Positions 1 to 7,064 are shown, numbered from the stretch's first letter. The stretch: 64,000 bases of DNA from DATFQI01 sp963816955 (GCA_963816955.1 CAWFME010000005.1:930001-994000); one strand, 5' to 3'. Made by a program: numbers and translations. The notes: generated by a model from the letters alone, not told the origin.

Positions 1-17
1 TACGACACGGTCGCGGC

Positions 18-218
18 GTGATGTTCGCGCACGTCGGCCCCGTCCCGGTCGAGGAGCTGCTCCCGGCCGCGGGCGGGGCCGGCACTGCGCTGGTGCTCGC
101 CCGCGCCTGGATGTGGGCGCGCCTGCGCGGGCTCAGTCCTCGAGCCGGAACCCGACCTTCAACGTCACCTGGTAGTGCGCGACGCGGCCGTCCTCGACGT
201 GGCCGCGGGTCGAGATGA
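18..218 (+). CDS. possible small membrane-associated protein
   Basis: A 66-codon frame begins GTG-ATG, and the TGA of a frame entering from the left edge (ending YDTVAA at 19-21) overlaps this start, as expected for coupled genes. The N-terminal 38 residues have an Ala/Leu-rich segment followed by Trp/Arg, compatible with one short membrane helix. The last third runs antisense into the dodecin gene and looks like translated noise, so the true product may be shorter. No family was recognised. Existence is uncertain. Confidence 0.3.
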   Translation: MMFAHVGPVPVEELLPAAGGAGTALVLARAWMWARLRGLSPRAGTRPSTSPGSARRGRPRRGRGSR

Positions 219-342
219 CCTCGAACCAGTCGACGTGGCGCAGGGTCTGCGACGCCTTCGCGATCGCGCGATCGATCGCCTGGGTGACGCCCTCCGGTGA
301 GGAGCCGGTGATCTCGACGGACTTGTAGACGTGGTCGCTCAT
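133..342 (-). CDS. dodecin family flavin-binding protein
   Basis: A 69-residue protein with the whole dodecin fold: start MSDHVYKSVEITGSS, a helix with AIDRAIAKASQTLRH, the strand WFEVISTRGHVEDG and the closing VAHYQVTLKVGFRL. Dodecins form hollow 12-mers that bind and buffer flavins (FMN or riboflavin) in the cytoplasm; the Trp of the DWFEV segment is the residue that stacks on the isoalloxazine ring in the family. Length is normal. It is followed by an ApbE-type flavin transferase on the same strand, so a shared flavin theme is plausible although the two are not overlapping. Confidence 0.93.
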   Translation of the reverse strand: MSDHVYKSVEITGSSPEGVTQAIDRAIAKASQTLRHVDWFEVISTRGHVEDGRVAHYQVTLKVGFRLED

Positions 343-513
343 CGGCGGATCATGACGCGTCGGCGTGCGCGCAGCTCACCGGCGCGGCCTGGGCCTGCAG
401 CGCGCGGTCGACCGACGCGACGCCGCGACTGATGACGGTGGCCGCGATCGCGCTGGTCGCGGTCGCGCTCGCCGCGTTCGCGTGGATCGCCGGCAGCGGC
501 GTCGCGGCGCCGG

Positions 514-1233
514 TCACGCGCGGTGGCGGTCGAAGCCCTCGGTGGAGAGCACGCGCCGGTCGGCGGTGATGCACATCGCGTCGTAGCCGTCGAGCCGCGC
601 GGTCCACGCGGGCCCGTCGGCGCCCATCGCGAACGCCGCGGTCGCGTAGGCGTCGGCCAGCGCCGGGTCCGGGCCGACGACCGTGACCGACAACAGCCCC
701 GTGGGCCGCTCGCCCGTGCGCGGGTCGACGATGTGGGCGCCGCGCTCGTACTCGCCCGAGGTGGCGACGGCCAGGTCCTCGACGGCGAGCACGGCGGCCA
801 GCCGCGCGGGCTCCTCCGGGTGGCGGATGCCCACGCGCCAGCCGCGGCCCTCGGCGGGCCGGCCGCACGCGAGGACGTCCCCGCCGGCGTTGATGCAGAA
901 GTCCGCTGCGGCGAGCCGCTCCGCGGCTCCGCCGAGCGCCCAGCCCTTGACGTAGCCCGAGGGGTCGAGCCGGCCGGCCGGGCGGGCGGAGAAGCAGCCG
1001 CCGGTCTCGCGCTCGAGCGCGAGGCACGCGGTCAGGACCTCGTCGACCTCGGGCCGGCAGTCGCCCGGCGCCAGCTCGCCGCGCTCGAGCCGGCTGATCT
1101 CGCTGTCCTCGCGGTAGGTGCTGAACACCGCGTCGACCTCGCGCAGCCAGGCGAAGGCGGGCTCGACGTCGACGGCCTCATCGCCGACGTCGATCCCGAT
1201 CGGCATGCCCATGATCTGCCGCACCTCGGCCAT
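514..1233 (-). CDS. apbE: FAD:protein FMN transferase (ApbE family)
   Basis: 239 residues with the ApbE signature blocks in order: an N-terminal MGMPIGIDV strand, FSTYREDSEISRLE, DPSGYVKGWAL (about residues 110-120), INAGGDVLACG, and ATSGEYERGAHIVDPRTG near residue 165-185, which contains the metal- and FAD-binding region. Family members transfer FMN from FAD to Ser/Thr of flavoproteins such as Na+-NQR, RNF subunits and FMN-binding domain proteins. This copy is shorter than usual (about 300-350) and has no signal peptide or lipobox, so it probably acts in the cytoplasm or needs another route. No acceptor protein is adjacent. The ATG at 1233 is the first good start. Confidence 0.9.
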   Translation of the reverse strand: MAEVRQIMGMPIGIDVGDEAVDVEPAFAWLREVDAVFSTYREDSEISRLERGELAPGDCRPEVDEVLTACLALERETGGCFSARPAGRLDPSGYVKGWALGGAAERLAAADFCINAGGDVLACGRPAEGRGWRVGIRHPEEPARLAAVLAVEDLAVATSGEYERGAHIVDPRTGERPTGLLSVTVVGPDPALADAYATAAFAMGADGPAWTARLDGYDAMCITADRRVLSTEGFDRHRA

Positions 1234-1246
1234 GGGCGAGGTATGC

Positions 1247-1456
1247 CTAGACGCGGCCGAGCGGCTTGGCGCGCTCGGGCCGCCGCTGGAGCTCCTCCAG
1301 CGCGCGCTCCACGCTCTCCGGGAGCGGCCGCACCGGGCGGCCGCCGAGGATCTCCGCGAACACGTCGGGCGGCGCGCCGAGCATGCGCCGCCGCGCCAGC
1401 AAGAGCACCGGGCAGCCGGCGCAGCGGGGCGTCGAGCGGCAGCACGCGCGCTTCAC
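1247..1456 (-). CDS. small Cys-rich conserved protein
   Basis: A 69-residue protein starting with GTG: VKRACCRSTPRCAGCPVLL, giving four cysteines in a CC-x5-C-x2-C arrangement within the first 15 residues, followed by a basic segment and an acidic/Leu helix (LPESVERALEELQRR). Similar tiny CC-x5-C-x2-C proteins are common in actinobacteria and have no assigned function that I know; the Cys set could bind zinc or an iron-sulfur cluster. It is divergent from ferritin with 32 bases between starts, so the two may share regulation. Confidence 0.65.
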   Translation of the reverse strand: MKRACCRSTPRCAGCPVLLLARRRMLGAPPDVFAEILGGRPVRPLPESVERALEELQRRPERAKPLGRV

Positions 1457-1476
1457 GCCGCCGCTCCCAGGGCCGT

Positions 1477-1482
1477 TAGGCT
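1477..1482 (+). promoter_or_regulatory. -10 box TAGGCT of ferritin, leaderless
   Basis: TAGGCT lies 6 bases before the ferritin ATG with no Shine-Dalgarno sequence between them, the arrangement of a leaderless actinobacterial transcript. GTTAGGCTGAGG also resembles half of an IdeR/DtxR iron box, which would suit a ferritin, but the second half is poor. Confidence 0.5.
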
Positions 1483-1488
1483 GAGGCC

Positions 1489-1986
1489 ATGGCCTCCGAA
1501 CGATTCGTCGCCGCGCTGACCGCGCAGATCGCCCGCGAGTTCGCGGCAGCCCACCAGTACGTCGCGATCGGCAACTACTACTCCGTGGAGACGTACCCCC
1601 AGCTCTCGGCGTTCTTCTACGCCCAGGCCGCGGAGGAGCGCGAGCACGCGATGAAGATGGTCAACTACCTGATCGACCGCGGGGTGCAGCCGGACATCGG
1701 CGGCGTCGAGCCCCCCAGGGGCACCTTCGGCGACCAGGTCGAGCCGATCCGCCACGCGCTCGAGCAGGAGCGCCAGGTCACGATCAAGATCAGCGAGCTG
1801 TTCGAGATCGCCCGCGAAACGCGCGACTACGCGAGCGAGCAGTTCATGCAGTGGTTCGTCGAGGAGCAGGTCGAGGAGGAGGCCGCGATGGGCGACCTGC
1901 TCGCGGTCGCCGAGCGCACGGTCTCCGTGCCGATGCTGCTCGAGGAGTACCTCGCGCGCGACAAGCCCGGCGCGCGAGCGGAGTGA
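1489..1986 (+). CDS. ferritin
   Basis: 165 residues, a four-helix ferritin without haem-binding Met of bacterioferritins. The ferroxidase residues fall at the numbering of E. coli FtnA: E17 (REFAAAHQY), E50 and H53 (AEEREHAMK), E94 (ALEQERQ), Q127 and E130 (EEQVEEEAA). It oxidises Fe(II) with O2 or H2O2 and stores ferric mineral inside a 24-subunit cytoplasmic shell. The ATG at 1489 is preceded directly by a TAGGCT box, so it is read as leaderless. It stands alone, facing a convergent copper operon across a large hairpin. Confidence 0.95.
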   Translation: MASERFVAALTAQIAREFAAAHQYVAIGNYYSVETYPQLSAFFYAQAAEEREHAMKMVNYLIDRGVQPDIGGVEPPRGTFGDQVEPIRHALEQERQVTIKISELFEIARETRDYASEQFMQWFVEEQVEEEAAMGDLLAVAERTVSVPMLLEEYLARDKPGARAE

Positions 1987-1990
1987 ATCG

Positions 1991-2052
1991 CGACCGCTGA
2001 CTCCGGCGAGGCTCACGTTAGGGCAGCCTAACAAACCGGAGTCCAGCGGTCG
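1991..2052. terminator. two-tier hairpin between convergent genes
   Basis: The outer arms 1991-2006 and 2036-2052 pair over about 16 bp with one bulged base; inside them 2017-2022 GTTAGG and 2027-2032 CCTAAC form a perfect 6-bp hairpin with a GCAG loop. It sits between the stops of ferritin and the copper operon and would serve as a terminator in both directions. There is no T-tract. The inner palindrome also resembles an IdeR/DtxR iron box. Confidence 0.65.
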
Positions 2053-2061
2053 GATATGCGG

Positions 2062-2586
2062 CTACGGCGTCGTGGGCGCCAGCACCTTCACCCGCGGGGC
2101 GGGGTGCTCGGACTCGGGCGCGCCGGTCCAGGCGACGCGCTCACCGCCGCGGTATGACTGGAACGCGCGGAAGGTGAGGAACGAGCCGGCTTCGGCCTCG
2201 GGGACCTGGACGGAGATCGGGAACTCCTCGAACTGGTCCGGCTTGATGATCCCGCCCTTCTTGCGGTTGCCCGTCCAGGTCACGCGGCTGATCTGCTCGG
2301 TGATCCGCAGGCCCTCGCGCTCGACGGGCTGATCCAGCTTCTCGCGGAAGATCCTGACCTTCCAGCCCTGGACCTTCTTGTAGGACAGCGTGTAGAAGCC
2401 GTCCGGGAAGCGGACGTCGACCTTCACCGTGCCCTTGTCGTCGCGCTCGTTCGGCACGCGCACGGTCATGACCTGGAACGCGCCGGCGGTCGCCTCGCGC
2501 GGGTTGAGCGTGACGTGCGCCTGCGCGGCGGCGGGTGCGGCGAGCACGGCGGCGGCCACGGCGGTGGCCAGGGCGGACTTCCTCAT
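2062..2586 (-). CDS. YcnI-type copper-binding secreted protein (DUF1775), copy 1
   Basis: 174 residues from an ATG 8 bases after GAGGAG. A signal peptide (MRKSALATAVAAAVLAAP) ends AQA before HVTLNP, so the predicted mature chain starts with the His that ligates copper in YcnI/DUF1775 proteins. The domain follows: VPNERDDKGTVKVDVRFPDGF, WKVRIFREK, ISRVTWTGNRK, and the FPISVQVPEAEAGSFLTFRAFQSY block. Unlike copy 2 it lacks a C-terminal membrane anchor and ends APRVKVLAPTTP. It is the last gene of a five-gene copper operon, 26 bases after the CopC-like gene. Role: extracytoplasmic copper binding or delivery. Confidence 0.88.
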   Translation of the reverse strand: MRKSALATAVAAAVLAAPAAAQAHVTLNPREATAGAFQVMTVRVPNERDDKGTVKVDVRFPDGFYTLSYKKVQGWKVRIFREKLDQPVEREGLRITEQISRVTWTGNRKKGGIIKPDQFEEFPISVQVPEAEAGSFLTFRAFQSYRGGERVAWTGAPESEHPAPRVKVLAPTTP

Positions 2587-2612
2587 GTGGGTTCTCCTCG
2601 TTGTGTGGGTGT

Positions 2613-2963
2613 TCATCTGATGCGGAACGACCAGGTCTTCGAGAGCACGTGGCCGTCGCGGCTGAGCCAGCGGACCGTGGCCGAGTGGCGGCCGGAGCGA
2701 CTCGAGCGCAGGCGCGCCCGGACCTGCCGGTTGCGATCGGCGAGCGTGCCGTCGCCGCGGCTGACCTTGGAGCCGTTGCGCTTGACGACGAGCGTCGCGT
2801 CGCTGATGCGCCCCTCGAAGAAGACCTTCACGACGCTCAGCGAGCTCGAAGCCGTGCTGCCGGAGCGCGGGGTGACGCGGTCGATGCCGGTGTGCGCGGC
2901 GGCGCCCGCGGGGAACGCGAGCAGCGCGCACGTGCCCGCGATGGTGACGAGACGGCCTTTCAT
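2613..2963 (-). CDS. CopC-like small secreted copper-binding protein
   Basis: 116 residues: signal peptide to AAA, then HTGIDRVTPRSGSTASSS, matching the CopC pattern of a mature N-terminal His followed by a 'xxPxxGxxxxxxP' strand, and ending with the CopC-type closing strand DGHVLSKTWSFRIR. CopC proteins carry Cu(II) through the N-terminal amine and His. Its ATG overlaps the TGA of the preceding YcnI copy (ATGA at 2960-2963), so it is translationally coupled. It is more diverged and more basic than the CopC domain fused to CopD upstream. Confidence 0.75.
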   Translation of the reverse strand: MKGRLVTIAGTCALLAFPAGAAAHTGIDRVTPRSGSTASSSLSVVKVFFEGRISDATLVVKRNGSKVSRGDGTLADRNRQVRARLRSSRSGRHSATVRWLSRDGHVLSKTWSFRIR

Positions 2964-3704
2964 GCCGCCACCTCCTCTCGCCGCGGCTTCGAGGAGGCGT
3001 TGCGGCGCGCCGCGGCGAGCGCGCCGAGCGCCGCGATCAGGGCGAGCGCGCCGAGCACGACGGCGACGATCGACAGGGTGTCGGTGCCGCCGTCGTCGGA
3101 CGACGACGCTGCGGGAGCGGACGCGGACGCGGGCGCCGGCGCCGCGCTCTCGCCGGAGCTGGCGGCCGGCGCGCCGTGCCCGCCGCCGGCGCTGCCGGCC
3201 TCGAGCGTGACGACCGGCGCGGGCTCGTCGGCGTCCTCCGGGCCGATCCAGCGGACGACGTCGCCGTCGTCGTAGGTCTGCAGCGCCTTGAAGGTCAGCT
3301 TCTCGCCGCCCTTGCCCTCGGGCATCTTCAGCGAGAGCCCGAAGTCCTGGAACTGGCCGGGCGCGATCACGCCCTGCTTGCCGTCGCCGGTCCACGTGAT
3401 CCGCGAGACCTGGGTCGTCGGACCCGAGGCCCTCGCCGGTGTCGATCGGCTCGTCGGCCTTGGAACGGGTGACCTTGACCTTCCAGCCCGGGACGGGCTC
3501 GTAAGACGCTGCGATGAAGCCCGGAGGCAGCTGGACGTCGACCTTGGTCGTGCCGGCGTCGTCGCGCTCGTTGGGAACGCGGACGTCGAGCCGCGTGAAG
3601 CCGCCCGCGGGGGCGGTGTCCGGCTGCAGCGTGACGTGGGCCTGCGCGGCCGCGGGCGCGGCCAGCGACAGTGCGGCCGCGGCCGCGAGGATGGGTCTGA
3701 GCAT
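2960..3704 (-). CDS. YcnI-type copper-binding protein, copy 2, membrane-anchored; apparent frameshift
   Basis: An ATG five bases after AAGGAGG starts a signal peptide ending AQA before HVTLQPDTAPAGG, then VPNERDDAGTTKVDVQLPPGF and WKVKVTRSKADEP. The frame is then lost near 3411-3430; a second frame continues ISRITWTG-like sequence, APGQFQDFGLSLKMPEGKGG, a Pro/Ala/Ser linker and one membrane helix (LSIVAVVLGALALIAALGALAAA) with a basic tail. One base too many in TCGGGTCC explains the break: deleting it joins both halves of a normal YcnI plus C-terminal anchor. If the sequence is correct this is a pseudogene; sequencing error is at least as likely. It sits 11 bases after CopCD. Confidence 0.78.
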
Positions 3705-3715
3705 GGATGCCTCCT

Positions 3716-5446
3716 TCATTCGATCGGGACCGAGTAGGTGGTGCGGAGCTCGTCGAAGTCGCTGATGCGCGCGACGAGCTCGAGGCGCCAGTCGCCCGCG
3801 GGTGCGAGCGCTGCGGCGCCGACGACGTAGTGGCCGGGACCGGCCTTGGTGGCCTCGAGGCGGATCGGCGCGATGTCCTTCTCCGGCAGCGCGGCCTCGA
3901 AGCGGAGCTCCTTCGGCGCGTCGTACTGGCGCCCGTCGGAGCGGTCGAAGAGGTAGACGTGGATCTCGTTCGCGCCGGCGCTGGCCGGCTCGACCGTGAG
4001 CTCGGCGCGGGCGGGGCCGAGGTCGGCGGACTCCGAGAACGGGCCGGCGGAGACGGCGGTGGCCGGGGGATAGCCGGCGAGCGCGCCCGTCACCGCCAGC
4101 GCGGCGACGCCGAGCGCCACCTCCGCCCGCAGCGTCCGCCGCAGCAGCACGCCCGCGCCGCCGGGGGAGCGCCCGTCGCGCGCCGCGGCTGCGAGCCGCG
4201 GGAGCGTGCGCCGGCGGTTGAGCGCGCCGAGTCCCAGCAGGACGATCACCAGCGCGGCCTTGATCGCGATCGCGCGGCCGAACGGCTCCTCCCAGAGGTC
4301 GTTCACGGCGCCGAGCTCGAGCAGCGACTGGGCGATCCCGCCGGCCAGCAGCAGCGCGACCGCGACCAGCGCGAGCCCGGAGAAGCGCCCGAGCGTCGCC
4401 GACAGCGCCTGCGTGCGCTCCGGCGGCTCGAGCCGGCGCGCGGCGGCGGGCAGCGCTGCCACGAGCACGGCGAGGCCGCCGATCCAGGCGCCCGCGGCAA
4501 GCACGTGCAGCGCGTTGGCGGGCAGCAGGACCGCGACAGGGTGCTGCACGCCCGCGTGGCCGCCGAGGCCAGGCAGCAGCGCGAGGGCGAGCACGGGAAC
4601 GGCGAGCGCGGGCAGGGCCTGGGGACGGACGGCGGCGAGCAGCCCGGCGAGCGCCCAGGCCACGATCCCCAGCCCCCAGACGAGGCCGAAGCGGGTGTCG
4701 AGCACGTCGCGCATACCGCCGAGCGCCGACCACAGCGAGGTGCCCTCGGCCGTCGCGGCCTGCAGGCCGAGCGCGGCGAGCGCGGCCAGCGCGCCCGCGC
4801 CCGCGGACACCAGCAGCAGCGTGCGGCAGCGCGCCGCGAACGCGGTCGCCGCGGCGCTCCAGCCCTCCCCGGCGCCGGCCGCGGAGCGCAGAGCGGGCGA
4901 CCAGACGAGCAGCAGCACGGTGAGCACGCCGAGCGCGAGCGCGATCGCGGCGTACTCGACCGCCCGTGCCGCGCCGAACGCCACCGACGTGACCGGGCCG
5001 GCCTTCTGGTCGCCGAGCAGGTCCGCGACGCTGGCCGACGGGGCCGCCGCCTCGTCGCCGACGCTGAACACGAAGCCGCCGCTGACCGGGTGCGAGTCGG
5101 CGGAGACGACGCGGAAGGTGACGGTGTAGCCGCCGTCGGCCACGCCGTCGCGCAGGCGGATCGCGACCTCGTCGTCGCGGCCCGGCGGGTGGAACGGCTC
5201 GCCCTGCTGCACCTGCTCGCCGTCGGCCCCGAACACCTTCACGGCGCCGAAGGCGATCTCGACGGGCTCGCTGAAGCGCAGCACGACCTGACCGGGCGCG
5301 CGCTCGGAGACCGCGCCCCGCTCGGGCGAGGTGCCCTCGAGCAGCGCGTGGGCGTGCGCGGGCGCCGCCGCCGCGAGCACGGCCGCGAGGGTGGCGAGCA
5401 TCAAACGCGCGGCGCGCGCGGCCGAGGTGCGGGCGGCGCGGCTCAC
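3716..5446 (-). CDS. CopC-CopD fusion, copper resistance/uptake membrane protein
   Basis: 576 residues from a GTG overlapping the upstream stop (GTGA). After a signal segment ending AHA, the mature chain begins HALLEGTSPERGAVSE, a CopC domain with VVLRFSEPVEIAF and the copper-site strand VVSADSHPVSGGFVFSV. Then eight or so hydrophobic helices form the CopD domain (for example VEYAAIALALGVLTVLLLVW, ALHVLAAGAWIGGLAVLVAA with the conserved H and W of CopD). A C-terminal beta domain (about 110 residues, ending ISDFDELRTTYSVPIE) resembles YtkA-like modules. CopCD proteins move copper between periplasm-like space and cytoplasm or a membrane enzyme. Confidence 0.9.
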   Translation of the reverse strand: MSRAARTSAARAARLMLATLAAVLAAAAPAHAHALLEGTSPERGAVSERAPGQVVLRFSEPVEIAFGAVKVFGADGEQVQQGEPFHPPGRDDEVAIRLRDGVADGGYTVTFRVVSADSHPVSGGFVFSVGDEAAAPSASVADLLGDQKAGPVTSVAFGAARAVEYAAIALALGVLTVLLLVWSPALRSAAGAGEGWSAAATAFAARCRTLLLVSAGAGALAALAALGLQAATAEGTSLWSALGGMRDVLDTRFGLVWGLGIVAWALAGLLAAVRPQALPALAVPVLALALLPGLGGHAGVQHPVAVLLPANALHVLAAGAWIGGLAVLVAALPAAARRLEPPERTQALSATLGRFSGLALVAVALLLAGGIAQSLLELGAVNDLWEEPFGRAIAIKAALVIVLLGLGALNRRRTLPRLAAAARDGRSPGGAGVLLRRTLRAEVALGVAALAVTGALAGYPPATAVSAGPFSESADLGPARAELTVEPASAGANEIHVYLFDRSDGRQYDAPKELRFEAALPEKDIAPIRLEATKAGPGHYVVGAAALAPAGDWRLELVARISDFDELRTTYSVPIE

Positions 5447-6096
5447 CAGGCCTCCGCGGGCTCCCGGTCGGAGTCCTCGCGCCGGCGGCGCAGCAGGAAC
5501 ACGCCGGTGCAGAGCACGATCAGCACGGCGGCCGTGATCCAGATCAGGACGGTCGGCAGGCCGCCGCCGGGCAGCGGCACCCAGTCCAGCGTGCCGGCGA
5601 TCTGGCCCTGCGCGCCGCCGACGGTGATCGGGACCTTCCAGTCGAAGATGTGCGTCTCGGCGTCCTCGTCCTTCACCTGCGGCGGCTTCGACTTGCTCAT
5701 CCAGTGCATGCGGTGGTCGTGCCACTCGAAGCGGCCGGTACCGCTCAGCCGCTTCCACTGCGGCTCGCTGCCGAGGCCCGCCGGCACCTTCACGTCCCCG
5801 TAGCGGTCGTCGTTGAGGTAGTAGGCCTTCGAGTTCGTGTTCACCTCGACCGCCCCGTCGCCGGACACGCGGGCGTAAGGCTCGTTCTCGTAGCCCTCGA
5901 TCACGACGTCCTCGCCGCTGGTGTTGTGCAGCTCGAGGCGGTCGTCGTTGTTGAGGACGGTGACGGTCACGCCGTCGGTCGCCGGCGTGACGGCCGTGAC
6001 CTCGGAGCGCATGTTCGGATTGCCCGAATGGGCGAGCGCGAGCGGTGCGCCGGCCAGCAGCAGGGCGGCGACCGCGGCGCCGATGAGGGTCCGCAT
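5443..6096 (-). CDS. membrane-anchored secreted protein of the copper operon
   Basis: 217 residues, first gene of the operon, with a strong AAGGAGG four bases before ATG. A signal peptide ends ALA before HSGNPNMRS, again giving an N-terminal His. A beta-rich ectodomain contains FEWHDHRMHWMS around residue 125, dense in His/Met/Trp, a likely metal ligand cluster, then one helix (LPTVLIWITAAVLIVLCTGVFLL) and an RRRRED tail. I know no named family, but proteins of this shape occur beside CopC/CopD genes in actinobacteria. The shared operon and His/Met content support copper binding; exact role unknown. Confidence 0.8.
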   Translation of the reverse strand: MRTLIGAAVAALLLAGAPLALAHSGNPNMRSEVTAVTPATDGVTVTVLNNDDRLELHNTSGEDVVIEGYENEPYARVSGDGAVEVNTNSKAYYLNDDRYGDVKVPAGLGSEPQWKRLSGTGRFEWHDHRMHWMSKSKPPQVKDEDAETHIFDWKVPITVGGAQGQIAGTLDWVPLPGGGLPTVLIWITAAVLIVLCTGVFLLRRRREDSDREPAEAW

Positions 6097-6172
6097 CGGA
6101 CCTCCTTCGTCGTCGTCGGAATGGCCGTGCGGCGGCGCGCGTCAGCGCACCGGCACGGGCTTCAGTCGAGGA

Positions 6173-6478
6173 TCAGGCGGCCGCGGGCGCGGGCGGGCCG
6201 CGCTGCAGGCTCGGGCTGCGCTCGAGCAGCGACGCGAGCGGGCGCTCGCGCAGCCGCGCCCAGCTCCGGCGCTCGGCGCGCAGCCGCGGCACGGGAACGG
6301 CGCGGCGGGCGAGGATCCGCTCCTCGCCGATGAACCGGCCGGAGAGCAGCATGCCCGTGATGAACAGCAGCGGGCCGCCGTAGAGCACGAGCTCGAAGGA
6401 GCCCGTGACGCCCATCACGGCAGCGAGCAGCACCGCGGCGGCGGCAAGCAGCATCAGCGCACGGCGCTCGGCCCTCAC
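6173..6478 (-). CDS. two-helix membrane protein of unknown function
   Basis: 101 residues if started at the GTG at 6478, which lies 7 bases after TACCTT. Two hydrophobic helices (LMLLAAAAVLLAAVMGVTG and FELVLYGGPLLFITGMLLS) form a hairpin, followed by a cytoplasmic basic tail rich in Arg, Leu and Pro. No family recognised. It is divergent from the riboswitch-controlled gene and 76 bases downstream of the copper operon start, but it is on the same strand as that operon and upstream of it with a 76-base gap. Confidence 0.6.
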   Translation of the reverse strand: MRAERRALMLLAAAAVLLAAVMGVTGSFELVLYGGPLLFITGMLLSGRFIGEERILARRAVPVPRLRAERRSWARLRERPLASLLERSPSLQRGPPAPAAA

Positions 6479-6485
6479 GGTGAGC

Positions 6486-6491
6486 AAGGTA
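6486..6491 (-). promoter_or_regulatory. -10 box TACCTT of the two-helix membrane protein
   Basis: TACCTT lies 7 bases before the GTG at 6478 and decides that start over an ATG further upstream. Confidence 0.45.
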
Positions 6492-6533
6492 GCGAATCCG
6501 GTCCGCCGGTGCGCCGCACCGAACACGCGTCCA

Positions 6534-6551
6534 GAAGGGGTCATCCCCTTC
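6534..6551. other. short perfect hairpin upstream of the riboswitch
   Basis: GAAGGGG (6534-6540), loop TCAT, CCCCTTC (6545-6551) is a perfect 7-bp inverted repeat between two divergent genes. It could be an operator or a small terminator; position alone does not decide. Confidence 0.4.
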
Positions 6552-6583
6552 AAGGCCCCGGCCGATAGGCGGATCAGACGATC

Positions 6584-6666
6584 AGATCGTCAAGGGCAAA
6601 CTCGTCGTGAGGCGAGGACGCAAAGCCGGAGGTCTCGCCGTCGCGAGACGGCTCGGCCGCCGATCT
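6584..6666 (+). promoter_or_regulatory. cyclic-di-GMP class I (GEMM-I) riboswitch candidate
   Basis: The sequence holds the GEMM-I core in order. P1: AGATCG (6584-6589) pairs with CGATCT (6661-6666). GGGCAAAC at 6594-6601. A 6-bp stem CTCGTC/GGCGAG (6601-6606, 6611-6616) is capped by the GNRA tetraloop GTGA. Then comes GACGCAAAGCC (6617-6627), the most conserved string of the class. A second arm has the perfect 7-bp stem GTCTCGC/GCGAGAC (6632-6638, 6643-6649), and GGCTCGGCCGCCGAT follows as the 3' core. The aptamer ends 39 bases before the ATG of a secreted protein and 24 bases before its AAGGAGG, so control of translation start is possible. No clear terminator is seen, and the direction of control is unknown. 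Confidence 0.85.
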
Positions 6667-6705
6667 CCAGCTCATCGGTTCGCTTTGCACAAGGAGGTGC
6701 CCGCA

Positions 6706-7047
6706 ATGTCCATGCTTCGCAAGATCGCCACGTTCGGCACGGCCGCCGTCGTCGCGCTCACCCTGTCCGCCGCTCCCGCGTCGGCCAAGCAGCCCCCCAA
6801 GGGCGCGTTCGAGTACCACGCCCAGCTCGACTGCGGCTCGGGCGTGATGGAGGTCGGCTCGGGCAGCGATCTGTGGTCGACGTTCGTCGACCTCGAGACG
6901 GGCCGCAAGTACAAGCCGATCGCCTGGGACGTCGCGGGCGAGGGCTTCGCCGTCAAGGAGACGCGCTCGGAGCCCAAGAAGCACAGCGTCGCCTGCGCGT
7001 ACGACGACGGCGTCGCCAAGGGCACGGTCACCGTCAAGAAGGCGTAG
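6706..7047 (+). CDS. small secreted protein under a c-di-GMP riboswitch
   Basis: 113 residues; the ATG at 6706 follows AAGGAGG (6691-6697) by 8 bases. A signal peptide (MSMLRKIATFGTAAVVALTLS...) ends ASA before KQPPKGAFEYHAQ. The mature part (about 85 residues) is beta-rich, with two cysteines (LDCGSG and VACAYDDG) that could form one disulfide, and an invariant-looking WSTFVDLETGRKYKPIAWDV centre. No family recognised. Control by c-di-GMP would tie it to surface life, adhesion or matrix, as for other secreted products of GEMM-I switches; that is inference. Confidence 0.82.
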   Translation: MSMLRKIATFGTAAVVALTLSAAPASAKQPPKGAFEYHAQLDCGSGVMEVGSGSDLWSTFVDLETGRKYKPIAWDVAGEGFAVKETRSEPKKHSVACAYDDGVAKGTVTVKKA

Positions 7048-7050
7048 CGC

Positions 7051-7056
7051 TAGCGT
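7051..7056 (+). promoter_or_regulatory. -10 box TAGCGT of the 7065 hydrolase
   Basis: TAGCGT is 8 bases before the GTG start and 4 bases after the stop of the previous gene, so the hydrolase can be transcribed independently of the riboswitch. Confidence 0.4.
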
Positions 7057-7064
7057 CCGCCGCC

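Noticed and set aside
432..569. 45-codon plus-strand frame with one hydrophobic helix
   Set aside because: Overlaps the end of ApbE, has an Arg-rich junk tail and no ribosome site or -10 box at a good distance.
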